DNA of 64,000 nucleotides, taken from positions 87,631 to 151,630 of the forward strand of contig WTPW01001599.1 of assembly GCA_009809945.1 (NCBI GenBank). The letters run 5' to 3'. The stretch is from Gigaspora margarita (Eukaryota > Glomeromycota > Glomeromycetes > Diversisporales > Gigasporaceae). Shown here in pieces: positions 1 to 11,141 of the stretch; within the stretch, counting starts at the first letter, position 1; each line of letters begins with the position of its first letter. Position numbers and translations under genes: made by a program. Below the pieces are notes generated by a model. The model did not search any database and was not told the origin of the DNA. It saw nothing but the letters and a program-made list of their open reading frames with translations.

Positions 1-745
1 AACCTAAACATGGAAAAACTAACAGAAAACATAATTATTATATCTTTTTTTTAGTTATTAATATTATTAGAATACACAATAAAGAAATTGGGTTTCAATC
101 CTGCATCCAATTGGTCTTTTGTTCATAAATTGATTAGATAACTCAGAGCACATGCAATGTGTCATTCTGATGCAATCCCTAAAACAAAGTTCGTCCATTT
201 AAATATTTTTGATTGGTCATCTTCAGAAAATGTGACCAGTGTGTGGAAAACTTAATTTTTGGGTCTGTGTACTTTAACATTTTTAATTGGCCATAACTGA
301 AAAGTGTGATTTATGTGTGAGAATTTGGTATAAGAATTTTTTGGTTGTGTGCTTTGAGAAAAATCAAAAGACCCATAGGAAACTTTAGAAGTTATAAAAA
401 GATATTATCTATATTTCAAATCTAAACCATCTAATTTGAGTTTGTTTATTTAAATGTTTTTGATTAGTTGTATCCAAAAAATGTGACTTAAATGTGGAAA
501 AACTAACAGAAAACATAATTATTATATTTTTTTTTTAGTTATTGATATTATTAGAATACACAATAAAGAAATTAGGGTTCAATCCTGCATGCCAATTGGT
601 CTTTTGTTTATAAATTGATTAGATAACTCAGGGCATGTGCAATATGTCATTCTGATGTAATCTCTAAAACAACATTTGTCTGTTTAAACATTTTTGATTG
701 GTTATCTTTAGAAAATGTAACCAGTGTGTGGAAAACTTATTTTAG
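1..745. repeat. Diverged tandem repeat, 484-bp offset
   Basis: Bases 11-256 recur at 495-740 with a constant offset of 484 bp and a few substitutions. Both copies share the stretch starting TGGAAAAACTAACAGAAAAC. A shorter sub-repeat (TTTAAATRTTTTTGATTGGT followed by a GAAAATGTGACC-like block) is seen three times, near 195, 450 and 685. No coding region is visible; the start of the window cuts the array. Confidence 0.8.
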
Positions 746-3700
746 CATATGATTTGTCATATCGATGTATTAATAATGAAAACAGAATTAAAGCATCCAA
801 AAATGTAGGAAAATTTTTGGTCAGCTATGATAATTCTATTTAAAACTATGTTTGTTCATTTTAATGACTTTATATTATCATGTTTTGTACAATCTATAAA
901 TTATAAATTGCCATGAAAATATGAAGTTCATTTTTGCAATTGTTTTTAGAAGAATGTATAATTAGGCTGCAAAGTTGATTTTCATTTTGCATTATATGAA
1001 ATCTAAAAACTTCAGTAGGTCGTTCAGTTTTTTTTTAAATTAAGTACAGTCAGACCTCTCTATAGTCACACCCCATATAGTCACACCTCTATTTAAGCAC
1101 CCAATTTTGTGCAACGGACTCAAATATAGTAAAAAAACCTCATTATAGTCACAAATCGCTTATAATCACTATCACCATGAAAATTTGATTTTTTAACAAT
1201 TTTATTAATAAAAAACCCTCATTATAGTCACAAATTTTTAACTAAATACGGATTATAAAATCTGATTGGCCAATTTTCATATTCACATATATTTAAAATT
1301 ATCTATTAAAGCTTCTTAAAGATTTGATAGCAAATAACTTTTGATCCAATGATCCAATTTAGATGAAACAACTACCAAAATGTTCGTCTCAATGAGACGA
1401 TTCTAATGAGCCCAAAATCGTTAAAATTGAATCACACGCTCCTGAGGTCGTTAAGGATTTGTATCACTTTACATGTTTAAGAGTTGATTAAATTTAAACA
1501 TCTGAGTGAAAATCTTTAATAATCTTAGTATTTGTAATTAAATTTGGATGATTTTGGACTCTTTAGAATCGTCTCATTGAGTCAAACACTATGGTAGTTG
1601 TTTTATCCAAATTGGACTACTGGATTAAATTTTTTAATAGTATTTCAAATACGCGCAAATATATTACTTATTGGCTTTGATCACATGACCATAATGAGGC
1701 ATTTTATTTATAGTCACACCTCTTTACAATCACCAAAATAGGGTGCGACAGACTTGGTGATTATAGAGAGGGACGACTAATAATCCAGGTTGGAGGTAAA
1801 AGTGCTTCGCAAGGTGAGAGGATAAGTTATTAGAACTGCTCATTCACATTTAAGATTAGGTTATACAAAGTTGATTTTGCTGTATTGCATGGAATCTGAA
1901 AACTTCAGTTAGGTATTTTTTATTTTGTTTTTTAATTTTTAATTTTTTTTTAATTTACTGTAAATTAATAGATACCTTTTTTACACATAATGTGTTATAT
2001 TTGATGTGCAATAAAATTAAAGCAGCATCCAAACATTATCAATTTGTGAAAAAAATTTCAGTTAGCCTATAACGATTCTATTTAAAACTGCATATAAATC
2101 ACTAGAGTAGTATAGAGTTTACTTTGGCAATTGTTTTCAAGAGAATATATATATAATTAGGCTACTAAGTTGACTTTCTTTTGTATTACATAGAATCTGA
2201 AAACTTTGATCAATTGGTCAGTTTTTTTTTAATATACTGTAAATAATATAATCATACAAACATCTGATATTAGGCTGCCAATGTTGATTTTTCATATTGC
2301 ATTACATGGAATCTGAGAATTTAGATCAGATAAGTTTTTTTTTTAAGCAAAGTTGATTTTTATTTTGAGTTACAAATAATCTGAAAACTTTGGTCTTTTT
2401 TTTATATATATTTTTGTTTTAATTTACTATAAATTAGGCTACGCAAAGTTGATTTTCATTTTGAATTACATGAAATCTAAAAAATTTGGTTAGTCAGTCA
2501 GTTTTTTTTTAAATTTACTGTACTGTAAATCATAATCATGCTCATATCTAAGATTAGGCTGCGCAAAGTTAATTTTTTGTTTTGCATTATGTAAAACCTG
2601 AGAACTTCAGTCAGTGGGTCAGATTTTATTTTTTTAAGCAAAGTTGACTTTTCATTTTGCATTATAAAGAATCTGAAAACTTTGGTTAGTTTTTTTTTTT
2701 TTAATTTACTATAAATTAATAGCTACCTTTTTTGTATATATTTCATCATATTTGATGTGTTAATAATAATGACAGAGTTAAAGATGTATCCAAAACATGA
2801 TCAAATTGTGAAAAATTTTTGGTCTTCCTATGATGATTCTATTTAAAACTATATATAAATCACCAGAAAAATATAGAGTTCACTTTGGCAATTGTTTTCA
2901 AAAAAATGTATGTATAATTATGCTATGCAAAGTTAATTTTTGTTTAGTACTACAGAGAATCTGAAAACTTTAGTCAGTAAGTCTTTTTTTTCATTTATTA
3001 ATTTATTTGGAATATGAAAACTGGTCAGTGGTCAGATTTTTAATTTTTTTTCAAACAAAATTAATTTTGTTTTGCATCTAAAAACTTTATTCAGTTAGTT
3101 GGTTTTATTTTTAATTTTTTATTTTTATTTTTTTTAATTTTCTGCCATCTTTTTTGTATGCAATTTGTCACATTCGATATGTTAATAATGATCAAGTTAA
3201 AGCTGCTTCTGAAAACATGACCGAATTATAGTAAAATTTTGGTCATTCTATAATGATTCTATTTAAAACTATATAAAATCACAAGGGAAAGTATGGAGTT
3301 CACTTTGGCAATTGTTTTCAAGAGAATATATATATATCTAAGCCATGCAATGTTGACTTTTGTTCATATTATATGGAATCTAATATCTTTGGCCAGTCAG
3401 ATAATTTTTTTTAATTTACTGTAAATAATATAATCATGCTCATAACTAAAATTAGACCACACGAAGTTGATTTTTCATTTTGCAATACATGGAATCTAAA
3501 AACTTCAGTCAGTCAGTCTATTGGATTTTTTTTTGAATTAATAGAATAATCTTCACATTTAAGGCAAAGTTAGTTTTTTATTTTGCATTATATGGAATCT
3601 GAGAACTTTGGTTGGTTGGTCAGTCATTTGGTTTTTTTTTAATTTTAAATTAATAAATATCCTTTTATTATATGATTCGTCATATCAATATATAATAATG

Positions 3701-4061
3701 ATTGCAGATTTAATACTGCATTCAAAAATGTGATCAAATTGTGGGAAAATTTCAGTTAGCTTATGACAATTCTATTTAAAACTGTTAAATATTTGTTTAT
3801 ATTTTTATAATTGATCTATAAATTATAAATAGATAGGATAAGTATAGAGTTCATTTTAGCTATTGTTTTCAAAAGAATGTATATATAATTAGAGCAGGCT
3901 GAGTTGACTTTCATTGTATTACATGGAATCAAAAACTTTGGTCAGTCAGTTTTTTTTTTCTTTTTTTTTTTTAATTAATTTATTGTAAATTAATAATTTG
4001 AAAACCTTAGTTGGTCAAAGGTTTTTTTTATTTTTTTCTTTTTTTTATTGTAAATTATATA
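746..4061. repeat. Complex diverged repeat field
   Basis: Two interleaved repeats fill this stretch. A short motif (AAAGTTGATTTTCATTTTGC followed by ATTACATGGAATCTGAAAACTT, a GTCAGTCAG run and a poly-T) occurs about 15 times, for example near 969, 1869, 2166, 2443, 2564, 2640, 3465 and 3562. A longer unit (TTAATAATGA...ATTCTATTTAAAACTATATA...GAGTTCACTTTGGCAATTG) occurs five times, near 765, 1995, 2750, 3180 and 3695. Spacing is irregular, so this is an old decayed array. The short motif also resumes at 4650-4830, showing that the element at 4063-4647 was inserted into it. Confidence 0.75.
1047..1779. mobile_element. Tigger/pogo-like MITE with TA target
   Basis: The left end CAGTCAGACCTCTCTATAGT (after TA at 1045-1046) is mirrored at the right by TTATAGAGAGGGACGACTA. 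CAGT...CCTCTCTATA is typical of pogo/Tigger-type Tc1/mariner ends. No transposase ORF is present, so it is non-autonomous. The interior is an imperfect long inverted repeat: a block with AACTACCAAAATG and TCGTCTCAATGAGACGA near 1366-1446 is repeated inverted at about 1510-1612. The right flank (A, then TA) is slightly degraded, so the exact right boundary is uncertain by 1-3 bp. Confidence 0.75.
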
Positions 4062-4062
4062 A

Positions 4063-4647
4063 GGGAGCTGACAGAAATCAGATAATTTTTTGGTGGGTGG
4101 GTGGGTTAGCCAATTTATCAGGTGTAATTCTGGCCAGAATTATCAAATTCTGGCCAAAATTATAAAAAATTTTTTAATTAAAATTATAAATTTATATATT
4201 AATTTAATATTAAATAACTTTTGATCTACTGGACCAATTTAGATGATTTAACTACCAAAATGATCCTCTCAATGAGAGGATTCTAACAAATCTAAAATCA
4301 TTAAATTCCAATTACTAGATCGTAATATCGATATAGATTTGATTACTATAAATATTATATAATATTTTAATATACTATATAATATTATATAAATCTAGAT
4401 TGATCTTACAATCTAGTAATTGGATTTTAATAGTTTTGGGCTTTTAGAATTCTCTTATTGAGAGGATTATTTTGGTGGTTAAATCACTAAAATGGTTTGG
4501 TAGATCAAAAGTTACATAATATCAAAATTTTTTATTAATTAATATATAAATTTTTTGTGCAATTTGATTGGCTAATAAGGTGTCATGTGTTGGTGGGTGG
4601 GGGTAGCCCCTTAAGAGATAGAAATCATCTGATTTATGACAGCTCCC
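4063..4647. mobile_element. TIR foldback element, TAA target duplication
   Basis: Terminal inverted repeats GGGAGCTGACAGAAATCAGAT / ATCTGATTTATGACAGCTCCC bound the element, with TAA on both sides (4060-4062 and 4648-4650). A 3-bp TAA duplication suits PIF/Harbinger. Both ends carry GGTGGGTGGG just inside the TIR. The interior holds the same AACTACCAAAATG / TCTCAATGAGA core found in other elements of this window, in inverted duplicate. No ORF. Confidence 0.75.
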
Positions 4648-5040
4648 TAATCATACTCACATCTAAGATTAGACTATGCATAATCGATCTTTTATTTTGT
4701 ATTACATGGAATTTGAAAACTTCAGTCACTCAATTGCATCTATTTTTAATTTAATTTACTGTAAATTGTTAAAATAATGTTCACTTCTAAGATTAAGCAA
4801 TGCAAAGTTGTTTTTCATTTTTGCATTATAAAAAAAGTGGTGATATAGAAAGAATTTACTATATTGTCATTCAAGTGTTAGTATTTAATATAACCAAAGT
4901 GACATATAATTTCAATGTAACTTATGCAAATATTTGTATGCTACAGTAGATAAATTCTGTAAAAAAAAATTTTTAGTATAGTTTAAAAAATAAAAAACAA
5001 ATAAGATGGGTAGTGTGTAAGTGCCACCTATCGCACTAGT
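4648..5040. other. Noncoding spacer
   Basis: The first part continues the short repeat of 746-4061 (AAAGTTG...TTTCATTTTTGCATTA near 4800). The rest (4840-5040) is AT-rich sequence without ORF, RNA gene or clear repeat. Confidence 0.6.
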
Positions 5041-5144
5041 ATATATAAAGTAGCTACTTTAGATATCTAAAGTAGCTACTTTAGATATTTGAAATAGCTA
5101 CTTTATATATCTAAAATAACTGTTTCAGATATCTAAAGTAGCTA

Positions 5145-5393
5145 CTAGGGTTTCTCAAATTTAAATCAAATTAAATATTTTGCTTATTTGAATTTGATTT
5201 TTGAAATTTTTAGTTTGAATTTGATTTGAATTTGAACTTTTAATACAAATTTTTAAATCAAATCAAATATTTGATCAAATCAAATCAAATATTGCCAATT
5301 TGAATTTGATTTGATTTGAAAATCTTGGTTTTGAATTTGATTTAAGTTCAAATATTTGATCAAATCAAATCAAATCAAATCATAAAACCCTAG
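5145..5393 (+). repeat. AT-rich module copy 1 (direct)
   Basis: Starts CTAGGGTTTCTCAAATT and ends AAAACCCTAG, so the tips form a short inverted repeat. The interior alternates AAATCAAATC and GATTTGAATTTG. It lies between two satellite units. Four relatives follow in alternating orientation. Confidence 0.8.
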
Positions 5394-6607
5394 TAGCTAC
5401 TTTATATATCCAAAGTAGCTACTTTATATATCTAAAGCAGCTACTTATATATTCAAAGCAGATACTTCAAATATCCAAAATAGCTACTTTATATATTAAA
5501 ATTCTATTTTAATATCTAAAATAGCTATTTCAGATATATGAAGTGGCTACTTCAAATATCTGAAGTAGCTATTTAGATATCTAAAGTAGCTACTTTAGAT
5601 ATTTAAAGTAGCTACTTTAAATATCTGAAGTAGTTACTTTATATAACTAAAGTAGTTACTTTAAATATCTAAAGTAGCTACTTTAGATATCTAAAGTTGC
5701 TACTTTAGATATATAAAGTAGCTACTTTAGATATCAAGTAGCTACTTCATATATTTAAAGTAGCTACTTTAGATATATAATATAGCTACTTTGGATATAT
5801 AATATAGCTACTTTAAATATATGAAATAGCTACTTTAGATCTTTGAAGTAACTATTTTAAAGATTTAAAATAGCTACTTTAGGCATTTAAAATAGCTACC
5901 TTAGATTTATAAAGTAGCTACTTCATATATTTAAAGTAGCTATTTTAGATATTTAAAGTATATTTAAAGTAGCACTTAATATATCTAAAGTAGCTACTTT
6001 AAATATCTAAAGTAGCTACTTTTAATATATAAAACAGCTACTTTAGATATCTAAATAGCTACTTTAAATATATGAAGTAGCTACTTTATAAATCTAAAAT
6101 AGCTATTTTTAATACCTAGAGTAGCTATTTTAAATATTTAAAATAGTTACTTAATATCTAAAGTAACTATTTCATATATTTAAAGTAGCTATATTATATA
6201 TCTAAAGTAGCTATATAATATATCTGAAGTAGCGATTTTAGATATATAAAGTAGCTACTTTAGAAATCTAAAATAGCTACTTTAGATATCTGAAGTAACT
6301 ACTTTAGATTCCTAAAGTAGCTACTTTAGATATCTAAAGTAGCTACTTTAGATATATAAATTACTACTTTAGATATCTAAAGTAGCTACTTTAGATATCT
6401 GAAGTAGCTACTTTAGATATCTAAAGTAGCTACTTCAGATATCTGAAATAGCCACTTCATATAACTAAAGTAGCTACTTTAGATAGATAAAGTAGCTAAT
6501 TTAAATATATAAAGTAGCTATTTTAGATATTTAAATAGCTACTTTGAATATATAAAGTTGCTACTTTAGATATATAAAGTAGCTACTTTAGATATATAAA
6601 GTAGTTA

Positions 6608-6891
6608 CTAAGGTTCTGCAATTTGATTTAATTTGATTTGATTTGATCAAATATTTGAACTCAAATCAAATCAAATCCAAGATTTTCAAATCAAATCAAA
6701 TTCAAATTGGCAATATTGATTTGATTTAATCAAATATTTGATTGGATTTAAAAATTTGTATTAAAAGTTCAAATTCAAATCAAATTCAAATTAAAAATTT
6801 CAAATTTAAATCAAATTCAAAACCAGAATTTTGAATTAAATCAAATTCAAATAAGCAAAATATTTGATTTTATTTGAAATGAGAAACCTTG
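6608..6891 (-). repeat. AT-rich module copy 2 (inverted)
   Basis: Reads as the reverse complement of the module at 5145-5393. It begins AAGGTTCTGCAATTTGATT and ends AAATGAGAAACCTTG. The shared internal landmark GGCAATA...AAAAATTTGTATTAAAAGTT appears inverted relative to copy 1. Confidence 0.8.
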
Positions 6892-7614
6892 CAGCTACTT
6901 TAAATATATGAAACAGCTACTTTAGATATATAAAGTAGCTACTTCAAATATCTAAAATAGCTACTTTTGATATCTAAAGTAGTTATTTCAGATATCTAAA
7001 AATATATGAAGTAGTAACTTTGAATATATAAAGTAACTACTTTAGATATTTAAAATAGCTACTTTAGATATCTAAAGTAAATACTTCATAAATTTAAAGT
7101 AGCTATTTTTATATATCTAAAATAGTTTTATTATATATCTAAAATAGCTACTTTAGATATATGAAGTAGCTACTTTAGATATCTAAAGTAGCTACTTTAG
7201 ATATCTGATGTAGCTTTTTTAATTGTCTTAAATAATTAAAAAAGCTACTTTAGATATCTAAAGTAGCTACTTTAGATATCTAAAGTAGCTACTTCATATA
7301 TCTAAAGTAGCTACTTTAAATATTTAAAGTAGCTACATTAAATATATAAAGTGGCTACTTTAGAAATATAAAGTAGTTACTTTATATCTAAAATAGCTAT
7401 TTTCAATGTATAAAGTAGCTATTTTAAATATTAAAATAGTGACTTCAAATATTTAAAGTATTTATTTCATATATTTAAAAAAGCTACTTTATATATTTAA
7501 AGTAGCTACACTATATATTTGAAGTAGCTACTTTAATTATCTAAATTAGCTACTTTAGAGATATAAAGTAGCTACTTTAGATATCTGAAGTAGCTACTTT
7601 AGATATCTGAAGTA

Positions 7615-8031
7615 TAGTACAAGACATCTATACTCAACAATTATGTGACATGTTTCAATTTTTCAAATGGCTATAACTTTTTATCTAAGGGGTTTTAAAA
7701 AAATCTAACCAGTAACTTTATAAAGCTTTATCAGCTCTACATATATGCCAAATATCTTTTCAAAATCTCATCACTGTAAGAAGGTTTAGCATTTTGAAAA
7801 TTAAAATTTTATATGTATATTTATAAATTTACATATAAATTTTCAATTTTTAAAACACTAAACCTTCTTACAGTGATGAGATTTTGAAAAGATATTTGGT
7901 ATATATGTAGAGCTGATACAACTTTATAAAGTTATTGGTCAGATTTTTTTAAAACCCCTTAGATAAGAAGTTATAACATTTAAAAAATTGAAACATGTCA
8001 CATAATTGTCGAGTATAGATGTCTTGCACTA
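7615..8031. mobile_element. Foldback MITE, TA target, family F1 copy 1
   Basis: A nearly full-length inverted repeat. The ends TAGTACAAGACATCTATACT and AGTATAGATGTCTTGCACTA match, flanked by TA on both sides (7613-7614, 8032-8033). The arms contain CTTCTTACAGTGATGAGATT and its complement, meeting near 7820. It is inserted in the satellite. A diverged second copy lies at 34053-34451 inside the LTR retrotransposon. It encodes nothing and could form a hairpin of about 200 bp per arm. Confidence 0.85.
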
Positions 8032-8103
8032 TAGCTACTTTAGATATTTAAAGTAGCTACTTTATATATCTAAAGTAGCTGTTTTAGATATTTAAAGTAG
8101 CTA

Positions 8104-8373
8104 TTAGAATTCCTCAAATTCAAATTAAATAAATATTTTGCTTATTTGAATTTGATTTGATTTGAAATTCTGGTTTTGAATTTGTTTTGAATTTGATATT
8201 TTTAATTTGAATTTGATCTAAATTAGAACTTTTAATACAAATTTTTAAATCAAATTAAATATTTAATAATCAAATCAAATATTGCCAATTTGAATTTGAT
8301 TTGAAATTCTTGGATTTGAATTTGATTTGAGTTCAAATATTTGATCAAATCAAATCAAATTGTAGGACCCTAG
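8104..8373 (+). repeat. AT-rich module copy 3 (direct)
   Basis: Same orientation as copy 1: TTAGAATTCCTCAAATTC at the left, TAGGACCCTAG at the right, with CAATTTGAATTTGATTTG inside. The left tip is diverged. Confidence 0.78.
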
Positions 8374-8387
8374 TAGTTATTTTATAT

Positions 8388-9022
8388 GGGAATAGAAATT
8401 TGTTGCACCCGCGACATGTCGCACCCCGTGATTCGACCAATCAAATCGCTTGATTTTGAAAGCAAAAAAATTTTTTTTAAAAAAACCAAAAATTTTACTA
8501 GTAAAATATAAGAATAAATAAGCGATAACAAGATATATAATGTAAAATTTTATTCTGAACAACCTTTTCTAAGTTACAAAGATAGATTATCTTAGTAAAA
8601 AATGACTTTTTATAAGAAAAAACAAAAATTTCCAACATTAGCACATAGGGAACTTTTTTTTTACTAATTTAATTTATATTTATATTTAAGTATTATATGC
8701 AAAATTTTACGCTAAACAACTTTTTCTAAGTCAAGAAGATAGATTGTTTTAGTAAAAAAAAGTTTTATATGTGCTAACTTTTGAAATTTTTGTTTTTTCT
8801 TATAAAATGTCTTTTTTTACTAAGACAACCTATCTTCCTAACTTAGAAAAAGTTGTTCAGAATAAAATTTTACATTATATAGTGTGCTAATTTATATATT
8901 TTTTTACACTTTATTAAGTAAAAACTTTAATTTAAAAAAATTTATTTTTGCCTTCAAACTCGAGTGATTTGATTGGTCGGACCAGGGTGCGACATGTCGC
9001 GGGTGCGACAAATTTATTTCCC
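8388..9022. mobile_element. MULE-like foldback element, 9-bp target duplication
   Basis: The ends GGGAATAGAAATTTGTTGCA and CGACAAATTTATTTCCC are inverted. ATTTTATAT occurs directly at both sides (8379-8387 and 9023-9031), a perfect 9-bp target duplication as made by Mutator-like transposases. GC-rich subterminal blocks CACCCGCGACATGTCGCACC / GGTGCGACATGTCGCGGGTG stand out against the AT-rich background. The arms continue as a long inverted repeat (TTCTAAGTTACAAAGATAGA against its complement near 8830). No transposase is encoded. The short ORF inside is not supported as a gene. Confidence 0.88.
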
Positions 9023-9283
9023 ATTTTATATATCTGAAGTAGCTACTTAATAAATCTGATGTAGCTACTTTATCCAAAGTAGCTATTTTAGATATCTAAA
9101 ATAGCTATTTAATATATCTAAAGTAGCTACTTTATATATCTAAAATAACTGTTTAAGATATATGAAATAGCTACTTCAGATATCTAAAGTAGCTACTTTA
9201 GATATCTAAAGTAGCTACTTTAGATATCTGAAGTATTTTCTTTATATATCTGAAATAGTTATTTTAGATATCTAAAATAGCTA

Positions 9284-10187
9284 GGGGGCTTCCAGAAATT
9301 ACGTAATTTTTTAGTGGGTGGGTGGGTCTCGAAAATATTAGGTTATAATTATAATTCTGGTCGAAATTTTATAATTCTGGCCAAAAGTATAAAATTATAA
9401 AATTATTAATAACTATTGTTCTACTGGACCAATTTAGATGATTTAACTACCAAAATGTTTGTCTCACTGAGACGATTCTAACAAGCCCAAAATTGTTAAA
9501 ATCTAATTACAGGATCCCAAGATCGTTCAACTTTTGTGTAATTTTAATAGTAATTTTTTAGAATCACTAAGTAAATATTTTTAATACTGAATAACTTTTG
9601 ATCCACTGGCCCGTTTTGGATGCTTTAACTACCGAAATGTTCGTCTCAGTAAGACGATTCTAACAAACCCAAAATCGCTAAATTCTAATCACAGGATTCC
9701 AAGATCGATTAAGATTTGTATTGCTAAACAAACAATAAACCCCTTATCGATCTTGGAATTCTGTGATTAGAATTTAGCGATTTTGGGCTTGCTAGAATCA
9801 TCTCACTGAGACGAACATTTTGGTAGTTAAATCATCCAAAACGGGCCAGTGGATCAAAAGTTATTCAATATTAAATATTTACTTAGTAATTCTAAAAAAT
9901 CACTATTAAAATTACACAAAAGTTGAACGATCTTGGGACCCTGTAATTAGATTTTAACGATTTTGGGCTTTTTAGAATCGTCTCAGTGAGACGAACATTT
10001 TGATAGTTAAATAATCTAAATTGGCCCAGTAGAGCAATAGTTATTATCAATTTTATAAATTGAACATATGAATAAATTTTAAAAAATATAAAATTTGATT
10101 GGCTAATAGAGTATCAGGTGTGGGTGGGTGGGTTAAAATTTTGAAATTTATTAGCAAAAAAATATTACGTAATTTCTGGAAGCCCCC
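9284..10187. mobile_element. Foldback element family F2 copy 1, TA target
   Basis: The TIRs GGGGGCTTCCAGAAATTACG / CGTAATTTCTGGAAGCCCCC are perfect and flanked by TA (9282-9283, 10188-10189). Just inside lie GTGGGTGGGTGGGT at the left and GTGGGTGGGTGGGTT near 10120. The body is a double foldback: the core AACTACCAAAATGTTCGTCT with TGAGACGATTCTAACAAGCC occurs at about 9436 and 9630 and, inverted, near 9790 and 9980. It sits in the satellite. A highly similar copy lies inverted at 44041-44955. Noncoding. Confidence 0.88.
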
Positions 10188-11141
10188 TACTTCAGATATC
10201 TAGCTATATTAGATATCTAAAGTAGCTACTTCATATATCTAAAGTAGCTACTTCATATATATAATATAGCTACTTCAGAGATATAATATACTTTAAATAT
10301 ATAAAATAGCTAATTTAGATATTTGAAGTAACTATTTTAAATATTTAAAATAGCTACTTTAAACATTGAAAATTGCTACCTTAGATTTATAAAAATAGCT
10401 ACTTCCTATATTTAAAGTAGCTATTTTAAATATCTAAAGTAGCTATTTATATATTTAAAGTAGCTACTTAATATATTTAAAGTAGCTACTTTAGATATAT
10501 AAAGTAGCTACTTTAAATATATAAAGTAGCTATTTTAGATATCTGAAATAGCTACTCTAGATTTTTTTTTTTTTTTTTTTTAAGGTGAGGCCTTGCTTTT
10601 ATCTTTATTAAGTAGTTTATATAAGGAATTGCATCAGCAATAACTTAAATCGTACAATGACAATTACATATAAATTACATGCAAGAATAGAAGCTTAGAC
10701 TATTTTATCTGCGATCTAAACCTACTAGAGTGGTCAAGACTCATCTAGATTTGAATAGATAGTATGTGATTAGTAGGGGTACTGTATTTGATCCATATAG
10801 TAAACCAGACACTAATTTTATGAAGTGCTTGGCCTATAGATGAACAGGTATTATAGCTAAAATGTGATTGATCTGGGAGTCCGCAGAGGCAACTGTAGGT
10901 ATATGCTTTGTGCTGATAAGACTTGGCACGAGTGGTATGTAATTCGAGTGCTAGTTGATTGGGTTTGTGTTTGAGTATGATGTTGTTGGTCTTTTTCTAT
11001 AGAGCAAAGATTGAGTAGTATGGTTTCCATATTTGTTCATAAATCTTTTCAGATGTTTCAAGAAGGATCTTGATGATGATCTGAGAAGCTTGTTGTATAG
11101 TATATTGAAGGGTTATAGCAATTGAATTAATGGGATAGGAA